The position numbers were made by a program, and so were the translations under genes. Under the pieces are notes generated by a model that was given only the letters and a program-made list of their open reading frames with translations, was not told the origin of the DNA and ran no database searches. A DNA stretch of 64,000 bases, taken from assembly GCA_050011195.1 (NCBI GenBank), contig JBEKJO010000009.1, forward strand, positions 1 through 64,000, read 5' to 3'. Below are positions 8,211 to 15,613 of the stretch, one piece after another (the stretch's first letter is position 1; each line of letters opens with the position of its first letter). This DNA comes from PALSA-1440 sp050011195. Its GTDB lineage: Bacteria > Verrucomicrobiota > Verrucomicrobiia > Limisphaerales > UBA8199.

Positions 8211-10565
8211 TCACTGCCGCAGGCGGAAAAACTGCTGGGTTGCGCTCATTGTGTTCGTATAGGGACCGACCACGATCGGGCCCGGTAAGTCGGCATAGGG
8301 GCCGGAAACATTGGTAGCGCTTTGCAGGATGAAATTGCCCTGCCAGTTCAAAGCTAAACTACCCCCCGCCTGGCGTACGGTGATCGCGCCCGGACTTGGA
8401 AGTTGCGAGATGAATCGCACCGCGTCCGCATACCACCGCCCCGAAGTCAGCCCGCTCACATACGTGAAGGTAATCAACGGGTTGGTCACGCTTGCTGTGA
8501 TGTTGCCGACGGTCTCCCAGGTATTGTTGATGGCGTCACCGGAACCGCTGGAAAATGCCGTCGTCGTGGCGGGAAAGGTGGTGCTCGACACGCCCGTCGC
8601 CGCCGGTTTCACCACGATGTTGCCCGATTCCTGGTAGGAAGCGCCGCTGTTGTATCCCCAACTGACCGAGACGGAATAGGCCGTCCCCGCCACCAAGGTC
8701 GGCGTCACGGAAAACGACGTGGATGTGCTGGCCGTCGAGGTGAAACGGCTGCTGCCGGGCGAAGTGCATCCGGCGGCGGCGCTCTTGGTTGCCGAAATGG
8801 TGCTGGAAAAGCCGCTGAACGAAAAGGCCGGATTGTTGGTCCCGGCTGTGCTGCTGCCAGACCGGCTTTCCACGACGTTGGTCGTCTGGGAAACGGCGAC
8901 ATCAATCACCCGCAAGGTTCCGTCCACCGCCAAGGTATTGGTGTTCCAACCCAGCCCCATACCCGGCACAGTCGGGCTGATCGAGGCGAATGCGCCCGCG
9001 TAGCTTGCCGCATCGAACAATTTGAACGCGTTCCCCGCCGCAAAGGCGCCGGACTGATTGTTGAGGACCAGCGCGCCGCCGTAAGTCACTTCCGTCAGGC
9101 CAGTGATTTCATCCGACGCGCCGGTGGCGGCATTAACGTCCATTAACGTCGAACTGCCCGATCCCAACGCCAGGGTGTTGCTGAGGGTCAGTTGCGCGAA
9201 GCCCGGCCCGGGCGAAAGGGTGCCGCCGGCAATAACCGAAACCGGTCCCGCCAACACTCCGGTCCCACTCAAAGTTCCACCCGCCACCACAATCGCATTG
9301 GTCATGCTGCCGGTGACTTGGAGCGTTCCGTTGCTGATGGTCGTGACCCCGCTGCAAGTATTCGCGCCTGCCAACGCCACCGTGCCGAGCCATGTCAGTG
9401 TTAAATTTCCCGGGCCGCTGACGGGTCCATTGACGGCCAGGACGAGGTTTTGGGCAATCTTCCAGTTCTGATTGGCGCCGAGGACGATCGCGGAATTGAG
9501 CGTTGTGTTCACGGATGAGGAGACAGTGTCGATGCCATTGGTCTCAATCATCAAGGTGTTGCCGCTGATCGAATACGGCCCGCCGTCCTGGAAAGCCAGG
9601 CTGTTGACCGCCATGTTCTGGTCGAGCGTCGTATTTTGGTTGCCGGCGGTGAAATGAGTGAAAACCACATCGCTCGCCCCATTCGGCAGCATGTTCGAGA
9701 GCCAGCTATTGCTGTCGGTCCAATTAGCCGTGCCCGCCCCGGTCCAAAAGACAGTGGTCGTCGGTGCGTAAATGCGCACATAATCCACCACCATTGTCGT
9801 CGTGCTGGTCGCCTGGTTGCCGTAGCCGTTCGTCGGGATGTTTCCCGCATACCAGCCATTGGTCAGCTCGGAACTGAGCGTCACCTCGCCGGTTCGGTCG
9901 GAATGCCCGGCGTTCGTGCTCCACGTCTCGCTGCCATCTATATAAAAATAGTAATTGGTGCGGTCCCACAACAGCCCGTAAGTATGAAAACCGGTGCCAA
10001 GATTGGTACCGATAGGCCCGATAATGGCGGTTTTCTCATCGACCGCTTCGTTGTCCCAATGCACCGCCTGCTGCACCCCGTTGTTGATATAATCCACATC
10101 TCCCGTGTCGGTGTAACGATGCTCGCAAATATCCACCTCGGCGCCCGAGGCCGACGGATTGCCGTCATAAAGCCCGGTGTTGGGCGAATTCATCCAAAAC
10201 GCCGACCACATCCCCGGCTCGCCGTTCCATTCGATGCTCGCTTCGTAATAGCCGTAACAGAATAGCCCCTGACTCGAGACCGTGCCGCTGTAATAGGCAC
10301 TGTTGGTATTGAAACAAGTGATGGTCAAGCAACCGTTGCTCACCGTCACGGCCTGCGGGACATCGGTGGCCTGATGATCCGGCCCCAGCCAGCACCACCA
10401 TTTGCTTAAATCCAGCGAAGACCCGTCAAATTCGTCTGACCAAATCAGATAGTAACCCGGGGGAGGGGTCGCCGAAGCTTCCTGGGCAGCCAGCGCCGTC
10501 AGAAAAACAAAAAGCAACGCCCCACCCCGCCGCGAACGCATAGGCTGAAAAAGACCCTTCATCAT
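8211..10565 (-). CDS. Exported GH16 endo-glucanase/galactanase with beta-helix-like repeats
   Basis: Extracellular glycoside hydrolase of 784 residues. A signal peptide (about 1-31) precedes a GH16 catalytic domain (about 35-290) with the retaining-enzyme motif EVDICE at 143-148 (nucleophile E143, acid/base E148). A region of about 180 residues with Gly/Asn-rich repeats of the autotransporter-associated type follows (for example GTLSGTGVLAGP). The protein ends in a beta-domain finishing QQFFRLRQ, the C-terminal type seen in other exported proteins here. The likely substrate is a beta-1,3/1,4-glucan or a marine-type galactan, not decidable from sequence. The start ATG overlaps the stop codon of the upstream metallopeptidase. 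Confidence 0.85.
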   Translation of the reverse strand: MMKGLFQPMRSRRGGALLFVFLTALAAQEASATPPPGYYLIWSDEFDGSSLDLSKWWCWLGPDHQATDVPQAVTVSNGCLTITCFNTNSAYYSGTVSSQGLFCYGYYEASIEWNGEPGMWSAFWMNSPNTGLYDGNPSASGAEVDICEHRYTDTGDVDYINNGVQQAVHWDNEAVDEKTAIIGPIGTNLGTGFHTYGLLWDRTNYYFYIDGSETWSTNAGHSDRTGEVTLSSELTNGWYAGNIPTNGYGNQATSTTTMVVDYVRIYAPTTTVFWTGAGTANWTDSNSWLSNMLPNGASDVVFTHFTAGNQNTTLDQNMAVNSLAFQDGGPYSISGNTLMIETNGIDTVSSSVNTTLNSAIVLGANQNWKIAQNLVLAVNGPVSGPGNLTLTWLGTVALAGANTCSGVTTISNGTLQVTGSMTNAIVVAGGTLSGTGVLAGPVSVIAGGTLSPGPGFAQLTLSNTLALGSGSSTLMDVNAATGASDEITGLTEVTYGGALVLNNQSGAFAAGNAFKLFDAASYAGAFASISPTVPGMGLGWNTNTLAVDGTLRVIDVAVSQTTNVVESRSGSSTAGTNNPAFSFSGFSSTISATKSAAAGCTSPGSSRFTSTASTSTSFSVTPTLVAGTAYSVSVSWGYNSGASYQESGNIVVKPAATGVSSTTFPATTTAFSSGSGDAINNTWETVGNITASVTNPLITFTYVSGLTSGRWYADAVRFISQLPSPGAITVRQAGGSLALNWQGNFILQSATNVSGPYADLPGPIVVGPYTNTMSATQQFFRLRQ

Positions 10566-12475
10566 TGGTGTCCATCCGTGTCCGTTCGTGGTTCCCGGGA
10601 AAGCGTTGGGTCGAGCCACAGGCCCCAATTGCCGCCGTTCCGGTTGCCCGCCTTGTCAACGATAAGCTCCAACGTTTTCATACCTGTAACGTCAACTTCG
10701 TAGCTGGCTCTAGCTGCTCCGCGAATGACAGGGGAACGAAAGACCTCTTTGCCATCGGTTTTAATGACGAAAACGACCCCGGCGGCGTAGGGCTGATGAG
10801 CCGTGTGCAAGCCGGCTTCGCCGCGCAATATCTTCCATTGACCACCCAAATCGAAGACATAGCGGGATGGTGAGTGCGCGTAGAGACCGGAGGCATAGAT
10901 TTTCCCTGAATCCAACCAGGGCGATTCAATCTGGTCGTTCAGCGGTATGCGGTTGGCCTCCGGCTTGAGCCAGCCCACTTCGGCACTCTCCGCTTGAGCA
11001 TCGCCCAAGGCAAATTGGGTGATTGTGGCCGGCACGCCGGCAGGCTTTGGCTTGGACTCAGTCTGGAGGGTGCGGACGAGCTTGCGGGCGATGTCTTTGG
11101 CCAATTCCGGCGTGTTGCTTGCTTCCAGTTTCCGCAGCGCGTCTTGGGCGGCGCTGAGTTGGTTGCTGGCAACGGCATCCGCCACCGGCTCCAGGGCCTG
11201 CCGCATCTCCCACTGGGAGAGGTCCACCGTGCCCTCCGGCGTGACGCTGAAGCCGAGCCGTCGTTCTGATACAGCACCATTCACATGGCAGAGTTCGACG
11301 CGCAGCGTGCCATTTCCGCAAGGCGCCAAGTCGCTCACTTCGAGGGCGAACCGTCCTTGCGCATCCGGCACGGCAGTGGCCGTCGGCGCGCGATAACCGC
11401 CATCATGCAGGGAATCGAAATAAGCAATGACGCCATAAATCGGGGGCGAGCCTGCGACGGTCCCCTCGAGACGGAGCGTGCCGTGCCGGCCGGCGAGGTC
11501 GGCGCGGGTGATGTTGGTGGAGAGGGTCAAATCGCATCGTTCAAGCTGACCCGGCTTCGCCTCGTCCTTATCCGAGCCGTTGAACAGGGGGCGGGCGGCC
11601 AGGCGCATCGCGCTGGCCATGGTGAGAAAGGAGCCTTTGCCTTCGCCGCGCCGCTCCTCGCGATAGGTATGATTCCCCGCGCCCATGAGCGAGGTGCCCA
11701 GGGGCTTTTCATCCCACCGTTCGCCGGAGTGGGGCAGCGCAAAGGCGTGGCCAAGCTCGTGGGCGATGCCGCCGATGAAAACCGTGATATGCTTGCCCAG
11801 GGACATGTCGCCATATTCGCCGTCATTGAGCATCGGTTTCTTGCGGGTGAGATTGTCGAGGTCCTGCTGGGCCCAATCCGCCGCAAAGCACAACCCGCTT
11901 TGCTGCGTCCAGTTGCCGAAATAAGGTGAATGATGGCGAAACGTGCGGGCTTTTTCATCATAGGTGGCCAGGTGGCAGAAAATCAAAACCGTCTCGTGAT
12001 CGAGCGAAATCCCGGCGGCCTCGAGCACTGGCTGGCATTCGCGTCGGACCATGTCGCCGCCGGCTGGGTCGCCAGTATTGCCACCATTCCTGCCCTGCCA
12101 CCTCGGAAAGGCGGCCTCCGGCTCCTTGCTTTTAACCAGATGAATGATCAATTTGCCGTCCGCATCACGCGGCAGGGTGAACGTTTTTGGGCCAAACCCC
12201 AGCCGCTCCATGCCGTCGCTGTAAAAGGCGCGGATGTCATCCATGATCGCTGCCAATCGTTGCTCGTATCTCGCCGCCGGCTCCCGGTCTGCGGGAGTGA
12301 AATAAACTATGTGCAGCTTCTTGGGCGGCGTTGCCGGGCGCGGCCCGTGGTAAGCGTCCAGGATCTTCATGGCCCGTGCCGCCTGCTCGGATTCGGGAAT
12401 GGGATCAACCGCGCGCAGAGCCGGCGCCGGGCAGGTCAGGGCCAAGCCGATCAAAACGGCAGAGATGCACCGCAT
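10562..12475 (-). CDS. Exported zinc metallopeptidase with NPCBM-type carbohydrate-binding domain
   Basis: 637 residues with a signal peptide (about 1-22). The zinc site HELGHAFALPH at 239-249 is a metzincin-type HExxHxxxxxH, and SLMGAG shortly after may be the Met-turn. The C-terminal part (about 500-625) resembles the NPCBM/NEW3 module (SPWLDSGKIYASGLYAHSPS, GGQWKILRGEAGLH), which binds glycans. A glycan-targeted peptidase acting on glycoproteins or cell-wall material is inferred. It lies directly upstream of the GH16 gene, and its last codons and stop lie in a dispersed repeat (10570-10593). The final residues TDTDGHQ are repeat-derived and probably not functional. Confidence 0.78.
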   Translation of the reverse strand: MRCISAVLIGLALTCPAPALRAVDPIPESEQAARAMKILDAYHGPRPATPPKKLHIVYFTPADREPAARYEQRLAAIMDDIRAFYSDGMERLGFGPKTFTLPRDADGKLIIHLVKSKEPEAAFPRWQGRNGGNTGDPAGGDMVRRECQPVLEAAGISLDHETVLIFCHLATYDEKARTFRHHSPYFGNWTQQSGLCFAADWAQQDLDNLTRKKPMLNDGEYGDMSLGKHITVFIGGIAHELGHAFALPHSGERWDEKPLGTSLMGAGNHTYREERRGEGKGSFLTMASAMRLAARPLFNGSDKDEAKPGQLERCDLTLSTNITRADLAGRHGTLRLEGTVAGSPPIYGVIAYFDSLHDGGYRAPTATAVPDAQGRFALEVSDLAPCGNGTLRVELCHVNGAVSERRLGFSVTPEGTVDLSQWEMRQALEPVADAVASNQLSAAQDALRKLEASNTPELAKDIARKLVRTLQTESKPKPAGVPATITQFALGDAQAESAEVGWLKPEANRIPLNDQIESPWLDSGKIYASGLYAHSPSRYVFDLGGQWKILRGEAGLHTAHQPYAAGVVFVIKTDGKEVFRSPVIRGAARASYEVDVTGMKTLELIVDKAGNRNGGNWGLWLDPTLSREPRTDTDGHQ

Positions 12476-12556
12476 AGTTTATACGCCCCAGACTGACCGT
12501 AAAGGCTGATGGAAGTCAAACCCCGTGTTGAAACGCGAGATTCCGCGACCCCGACC

Positions 12557-12585
12557 TTGACAAATCGCCCTTTTGAGTGTACATT
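12557..12585 (+). promoter_or_regulatory. Sigma-70-type promoter for the unknown gene at 12681
   Basis: A consensus -35 TTGACA (12557-12562), a 17-base spacer and -10 TACATT (12580-12585). It predicts a leader of about 90 bases before the ATG at 12681. It lies in the divergent gap next to the metallopeptidase gene. Confidence 0.5.
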
Positions 12586-12680
12586 ATCCCTGTAACGTGG
12601 TTGCACGAGTCGTGTGTACCAGCCGAACCAACCCCCGGCCAGACAACCCGGCAGCCACCGCTAAAGGAGTTTTGTTGTTT

Positions 12681-13733
12681 ATGGCAATGCCTTACACGAA
12701 GTCCGGCAAATGCGGGCTCATGGTCTATCAACGCGCTCGGTACGGCCAAATCTGCTACCTGGCTTTCATCCCGTACAACCCCCGCACCCCCGCGCAGGTC
12801 AATGGGCGTGAGATTTGGCAGGCGGTCAACGGGCGTTGGCGCACGCTCACCCAGGCGCAGATGGTCCGTTGGAACGCCGCAGCGGAGACGAGAAAGTCCA
12901 AACTCCGTCTTACTCAGGGCAAGCCGACCGGCCAAGTCCTGTTTGTCAAAATCAACTACCCGCTGGCGTATTGGGGCCGAGACCAGTTTGATCTGCCCCC
13001 TCGCTGCCCCCGGTTCCCCGAGCTGGCGGTTTCGGGCTTTTCGGTGACCAACGTCGGGGGGATCATCAAGATCAGTCTGGATTGTTCCAACAATCCCGGC
13101 GACCACACCATTCTCCGCGCCTCCGCGCCCCTGAGCGCAGGGCGTAAGACTTGCACCCAGTTCCGTATTATCGGCCTGTGCCCGTCCCCCGGCGAGGGTT
13201 TGGCCGACATCACGGCTCTCTACACCGCCAAGTTCGGCGTTCCGCGCGCCGGCTCGAAGATATTCCTGCGGGTCAACCAGATGATTGATGGTTGGCAGGA
13301 CAAGCCGGTGGAGTTCAGGTTGGTTGTGCCGGCGCCACAGGCGGAACCGGTCTTGGGCCGCCCGTTCATCGTAGTCCAAAGCAACCACAGATGGACAGAG
13401 ATGGACAGGGATCAGAAGGAATCTGAAGGCTGGGCATTGACGCTTTCGACGGGGAGCACAGACTTGAATTGGTTAACTGAGTTAAATGGGTTAGCTGAGT
13501 TAAATAGGTTAAGTGGGTGGCGGGGGTGGTGCGGCAGGACCGTGACTGGAACTGAAAAGGGGAGGGGTTGTTGGGGTAGGGATTGGGGTTTGGGTGTGAA
13601 AGGGAGTGGGGTATTATGTCTTAAAACAGGACACGGGAACGGGGGAGACCCCCCTTTGATACCGGAGTGCTTGCACACCGCCACCATCCCGCCATCATCC
13701 CAACACGATTGGGGCACGTTTAAGCCACCATAG
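12681..13733 (+). CDS. Unknown protein, phage-structural-like N-terminus, repeat-derived C-terminus
   Basis: 350 residues starting at an ATG with AGGAG 11 bases upstream. I do not recognise a named family. The N-terminus has the pattern GLMVYQRARYGQ, NPRTPAQ, WRTLTQAQMVRWNAAA. This recalls small proteins encoded by Planctomycetes/Verrucomicrobia and phages in which NPxTxAQ and LTxxQRxxWN recur. The middle (about 110-235) looks like a beta-sandwich. From about residue 236 the reading frame runs through a dispersed repeat (13384-13406) and a nonamer array (13469-13513), so the last 115 residues are low-complexity and repeat-derived. The ancestral gene probably ended near 13380. A strong promoter lies upstream. 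Confidence 0.6.
   Translation: MAMPYTKSGKCGLMVYQRARYGQICYLAFIPYNPRTPAQVNGREIWQAVNGRWRTLTQAQMVRWNAAAETRKSKLRLTQGKPTGQVLFVKINYPLAYWGRDQFDLPPRCPRFPELAVSGFSVTNVGGIIKISLDCSNNPGDHTILRASAPLSAGRKTCTQFRIIGLCPSPGEGLADITALYTAKFGVPRAGSKIFLRVNQMIDGWQDKPVEFRLVVPAPQAEPVLGRPFIVVQSNHRWTEMDRDQKESEGWALTLSTGSTDLNWLTELNGLAELNRLSGWRGWCGRTVTGTEKGRGCWGRDWGLGVKGSGVLCLKTGHGNGGDPPLIPECLHTATIPPSSQHDWGTFKPP
13469..13513. repeat. Nonamer tandem array (5 units)
   Basis: Five consecutive 9-base units of the type TKRGTTARM, for example TGAGTTAAA and TGGGTTAGC. They lie inside the repeat-derived 3' part of the preceding gene. A related GTTAA-rich array lies between rpsG and rpsL. Confidence 0.7.
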
Positions 13734-13777
13734 CTTGCTGTTCGTTTCGGACTTGCTCATGGACCATGAAGCCTAGC

Positions 13778-13850
13778 GTAGCGGAGGCTCGGCAGAGCGC
13801 CGCCATTATTCGGGAATAAGGTCAGCGGCACTCTGCCGAGACGCCGCTAC
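13778..13850. repeat. Imperfect long inverted repeat (REP-like)
   Basis: The arms at 13778-13797 and 13831-13850 are complementary apart from one or two positions (core GGCTCGGCAGAG / CTCTGCCGAG). A smaller palindrome, TTATTC-GG-GAATAA, sits in the loop. It lies downstream of the gene ending at 13733. No coding potential was seen. The rest of 13734-14474 holds the heptad arrays below and a single-arm copy of the 23524 palindrome at about 13975-14003. Confidence 0.65.
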
Positions 13851-14085
13851 GGAAGGGGACAATGTTTAGCCATGGATTGAACACGGATTGACTGGACTTG
13901 ACCCGGGGGTAAAGCCCGCGGGAGCGGTCTTTGTCTGTGGCGGTGTCCTCGGCGGGTGCAGGGCGGGGGTTGTCGAAGCTCGCGGGGACGCTCGCCTTCC
14001 CGGGGCGGCGCGCTGGGGACAGGCAGTGGGCAAAAGTTTGCACGCCGTGGGAAGGGCGTCAACTGGAAGGTGAAAGTTTTTTTTA

Positions 14086-14148
14086 GGGTGATGGGTGACG
14101 GGTGACGGGTGACTGGTAACTGGTGATTGGTGATGGGTGACGGGTGAT
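14086..14148. repeat. Heptad tandem array (9 units)
   Basis: Nine consecutive 7-base units in strict register with consensus KGGTGAY, for example GGGTGAC and TGGTGAT. It is followed by three copies of GATTTAC at 14172-14192. A shorter array of the same family lies at 17251-17278. Confidence 0.85.
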
Positions 14149-14210
14149 GGGCGCGGATGGACGGGATTGGGGATTTACGATTTACGATTTACGCGCGGGG
14201 GGAGGGGCCA

Positions 14211-14273
14211 AATCCGAAGCCCGAAATCCGAAGTCCGAAGGAAATCCGAAACCCGAAGTCCGAAATCCGAAGT
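14211..14273. repeat. Heptad tandem array of the ARTCCGA family
   Basis: Eight 7-base units (AATCCGA, AGTCCGA, AGCCCGA, AACCCGA) with one 4-base interruption at 14239-14242. The same heptad family recurs at 56486-56520, more than 42 kb away, so it is a dispersed sequence family and not a single local expansion. Confidence 0.85.
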
Positions 14274-14474
14274 GTGGTGGCGGGTTGGACTATTCGGACG
14301 GCGTAAGGCGGGACCATGCCGGCGCTCCGTTGGGGGCTTTCGACGATGGCGAAGCGGCCGGAGGCCCGGTCTCGCTGGTGCCCCGGCGGCGAGGTCAGAT
14401 ATGCAGGCTGTACGCGACTGCGGCGCCTAGCTCAGGCCGATAGTTGGGCGCCATGGTTCCCGGCATCCGACTCG

Positions 14475-14795
14475 TCATTGCGGTATGACGTGTATCGCTC
14501 TGATCTCGCGGCGAAATCGGGCAAGCAGGTACGCGATGAAGTGCCCAGTAATTTCAGGTGGCGTACCTCCGAGTCTGTTGACAACGCGGCAGATCAACAT
14601 CTGACACGGGGCATCCCACTGAATATTGATCGCACCCTGCGCGTCGTCGCTGTGAAGCTTGGTCCACCCTCGCTGCCTGCCCCATCGTTTTCCCTCTGCG
14701 GTGTACAAGTTGAACTGTTCGAGTTTCGAGTCCCTGGCGATTCTCCCCCTGAGGGACTCGCCCTTATGTGAGATAACGTGGATGACGGTTTGCAT
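14475..14795 (-). CDS. Small protein of unknown function
   Basis: 106 residues from an ATG at 14795. No known domain is recognised. Composition is protein-like: a basic N-terminal half with KRWGRQRGWTK, a central INIQWDAPCQML segment, and an amphipathic C-terminal helix (PPEITGHFIAYLLARFR) ending HVIPQ. It lies in a repeat-rich accessory stretch with no clear operon partner and no Shine-Dalgarno sequence. Coding status is moderately supported by composition alone. Confidence 0.5.
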   Translation of the reverse strand: MQTVIHVISHKGESLRGRIARDSKLEQFNLYTAEGKRWGRQRGWTKLHSDDAQGAINIQWDAPCQMLICRVVNRLGGTPPEITGHFIAYLLARFRREIRAIHVIPQ

Positions 14796-14908
14796 GTTCG
14801 AGGCGCGTTTTGACAGGTTGGCGCTAAAGCCGCAAGCTCAATTTTCAACTGTTTCGGGGCTCGCGGGAGCCCTTCCTGCCGACAATGAGGACATGCCGCG
14901 GCCGCCGT

Positions 14909-15058
14909 TCACGGCACGCAAAGGCGGCAGAAGCGGGCCGGATAGTTCGTCCACGCCGGATCGCTGAAGTAGAGCCGGTCGCTGGTGAGGGTACTCGTTT
15001 GCAGCGGAGAGCATTGGAGTGTGACCAGGTTGGTCTCTAGCGTCTGGCTAGGCGTCAT
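14909..15058 (-). pseudogene. Relic of an exported protein C-terminal domain
   Basis: About 49 codons ending at a TGA (14909-14911) translate to the same kind of tail as the leucine-rich-repeat protein encoded at 15614-17197. Compare TSDRLYFSDPAWTNY, then RFCRL, with SSYFTDPRWTNY, then YYRLR. No matching N-terminal part lies upstream, where an unrelated gene ends at 15055. It is best read as a gene remnant left by rearrangement. Confidence 0.6.
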
Positions 15059-15516
15059 TGGATTCTGGCCGGCTCACGGCTACAAGCCTCCACGCGAAAT
15101 CTCTCGGTTCGGCGTTCTTCAAGGGTGGTCGTGTATCGAATCTCGAACTCGAATGGATACGCAATACGACCGGCTCTGGCGGCAAACCGAACGGAGCCAA
15201 GGTGATTCGCTTGCAGCCGGTCTGCTGGAATGATCGAGATGTCGAGCGGGGCGCCCGTGTGAACTGTCAGCGAGGAGACAATGCCACCCAAGTTCTCGAA
15301 GTTGCACGTTCTGGTAGCGTAATCGCTGCTGCCATCGCGCCAGTGGAATTGCGGATTGCTTGCCTGACGACGCTGCTGCAACTCAATGGAAGCCAAAACC
15401 TCGGTTGGCGGTCTGCGACGAAGCAGCCATCTGAGCAGCGCAATCACCGCGGTGACAATAGCGATCCCGACACCGCTGAGAACCCATTGTTTATTCTGGT
15501 TTAGCCAATCAAGCAT
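15055..15516 (-). CDS. Small membrane-anchored protein, unknown function
   Basis: 153 residues. One N-terminal transmembrane helix (about residues 10-32, WVLSGVGIAIVTAVIALLRW) is followed by a basic stop-transfer stretch (RRRP) and a soluble domain of about 110 residues with no recognised motif. A topology with the N-terminus outside and the domain in the cytoplasm is likely from the positive-inside rule. It lies 97 bases downstream of the leucine-rich-repeat gene on the same strand, so the two may be co-transcribed. Its stop codon abuts the relic at 14909-15058. Confidence 0.55.
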   Translation of the reverse strand: MLDWLNQNKQWVLSGVGIAIVTAVIALLRWLLRRRPPTEVLASIELQQRRQASNPQFHWRDGSSDYATRTCNFENLGGIVSSLTVHTGAPLDISIIPADRLQANHLGSVRFAARAGRIAYPFEFEIRYTTTLEERRTERFRVEACSREPARIQ

Positions 15517-15613
15517 GGGCGTGATGATGGTCGTGTTGAGGCGTCATGGTGTGAGAGTATTTGTTGGTCTGCCCGCTGTCCATGCCTTTTTGTGGCGGGT
15601 CGCGAGCCAGGGC

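Noticed and set aside
14211..14273. Possible CRISPR array
   Set aside because: The repeats are 7 bases long with no spacers, and there are no cas genes in the window.
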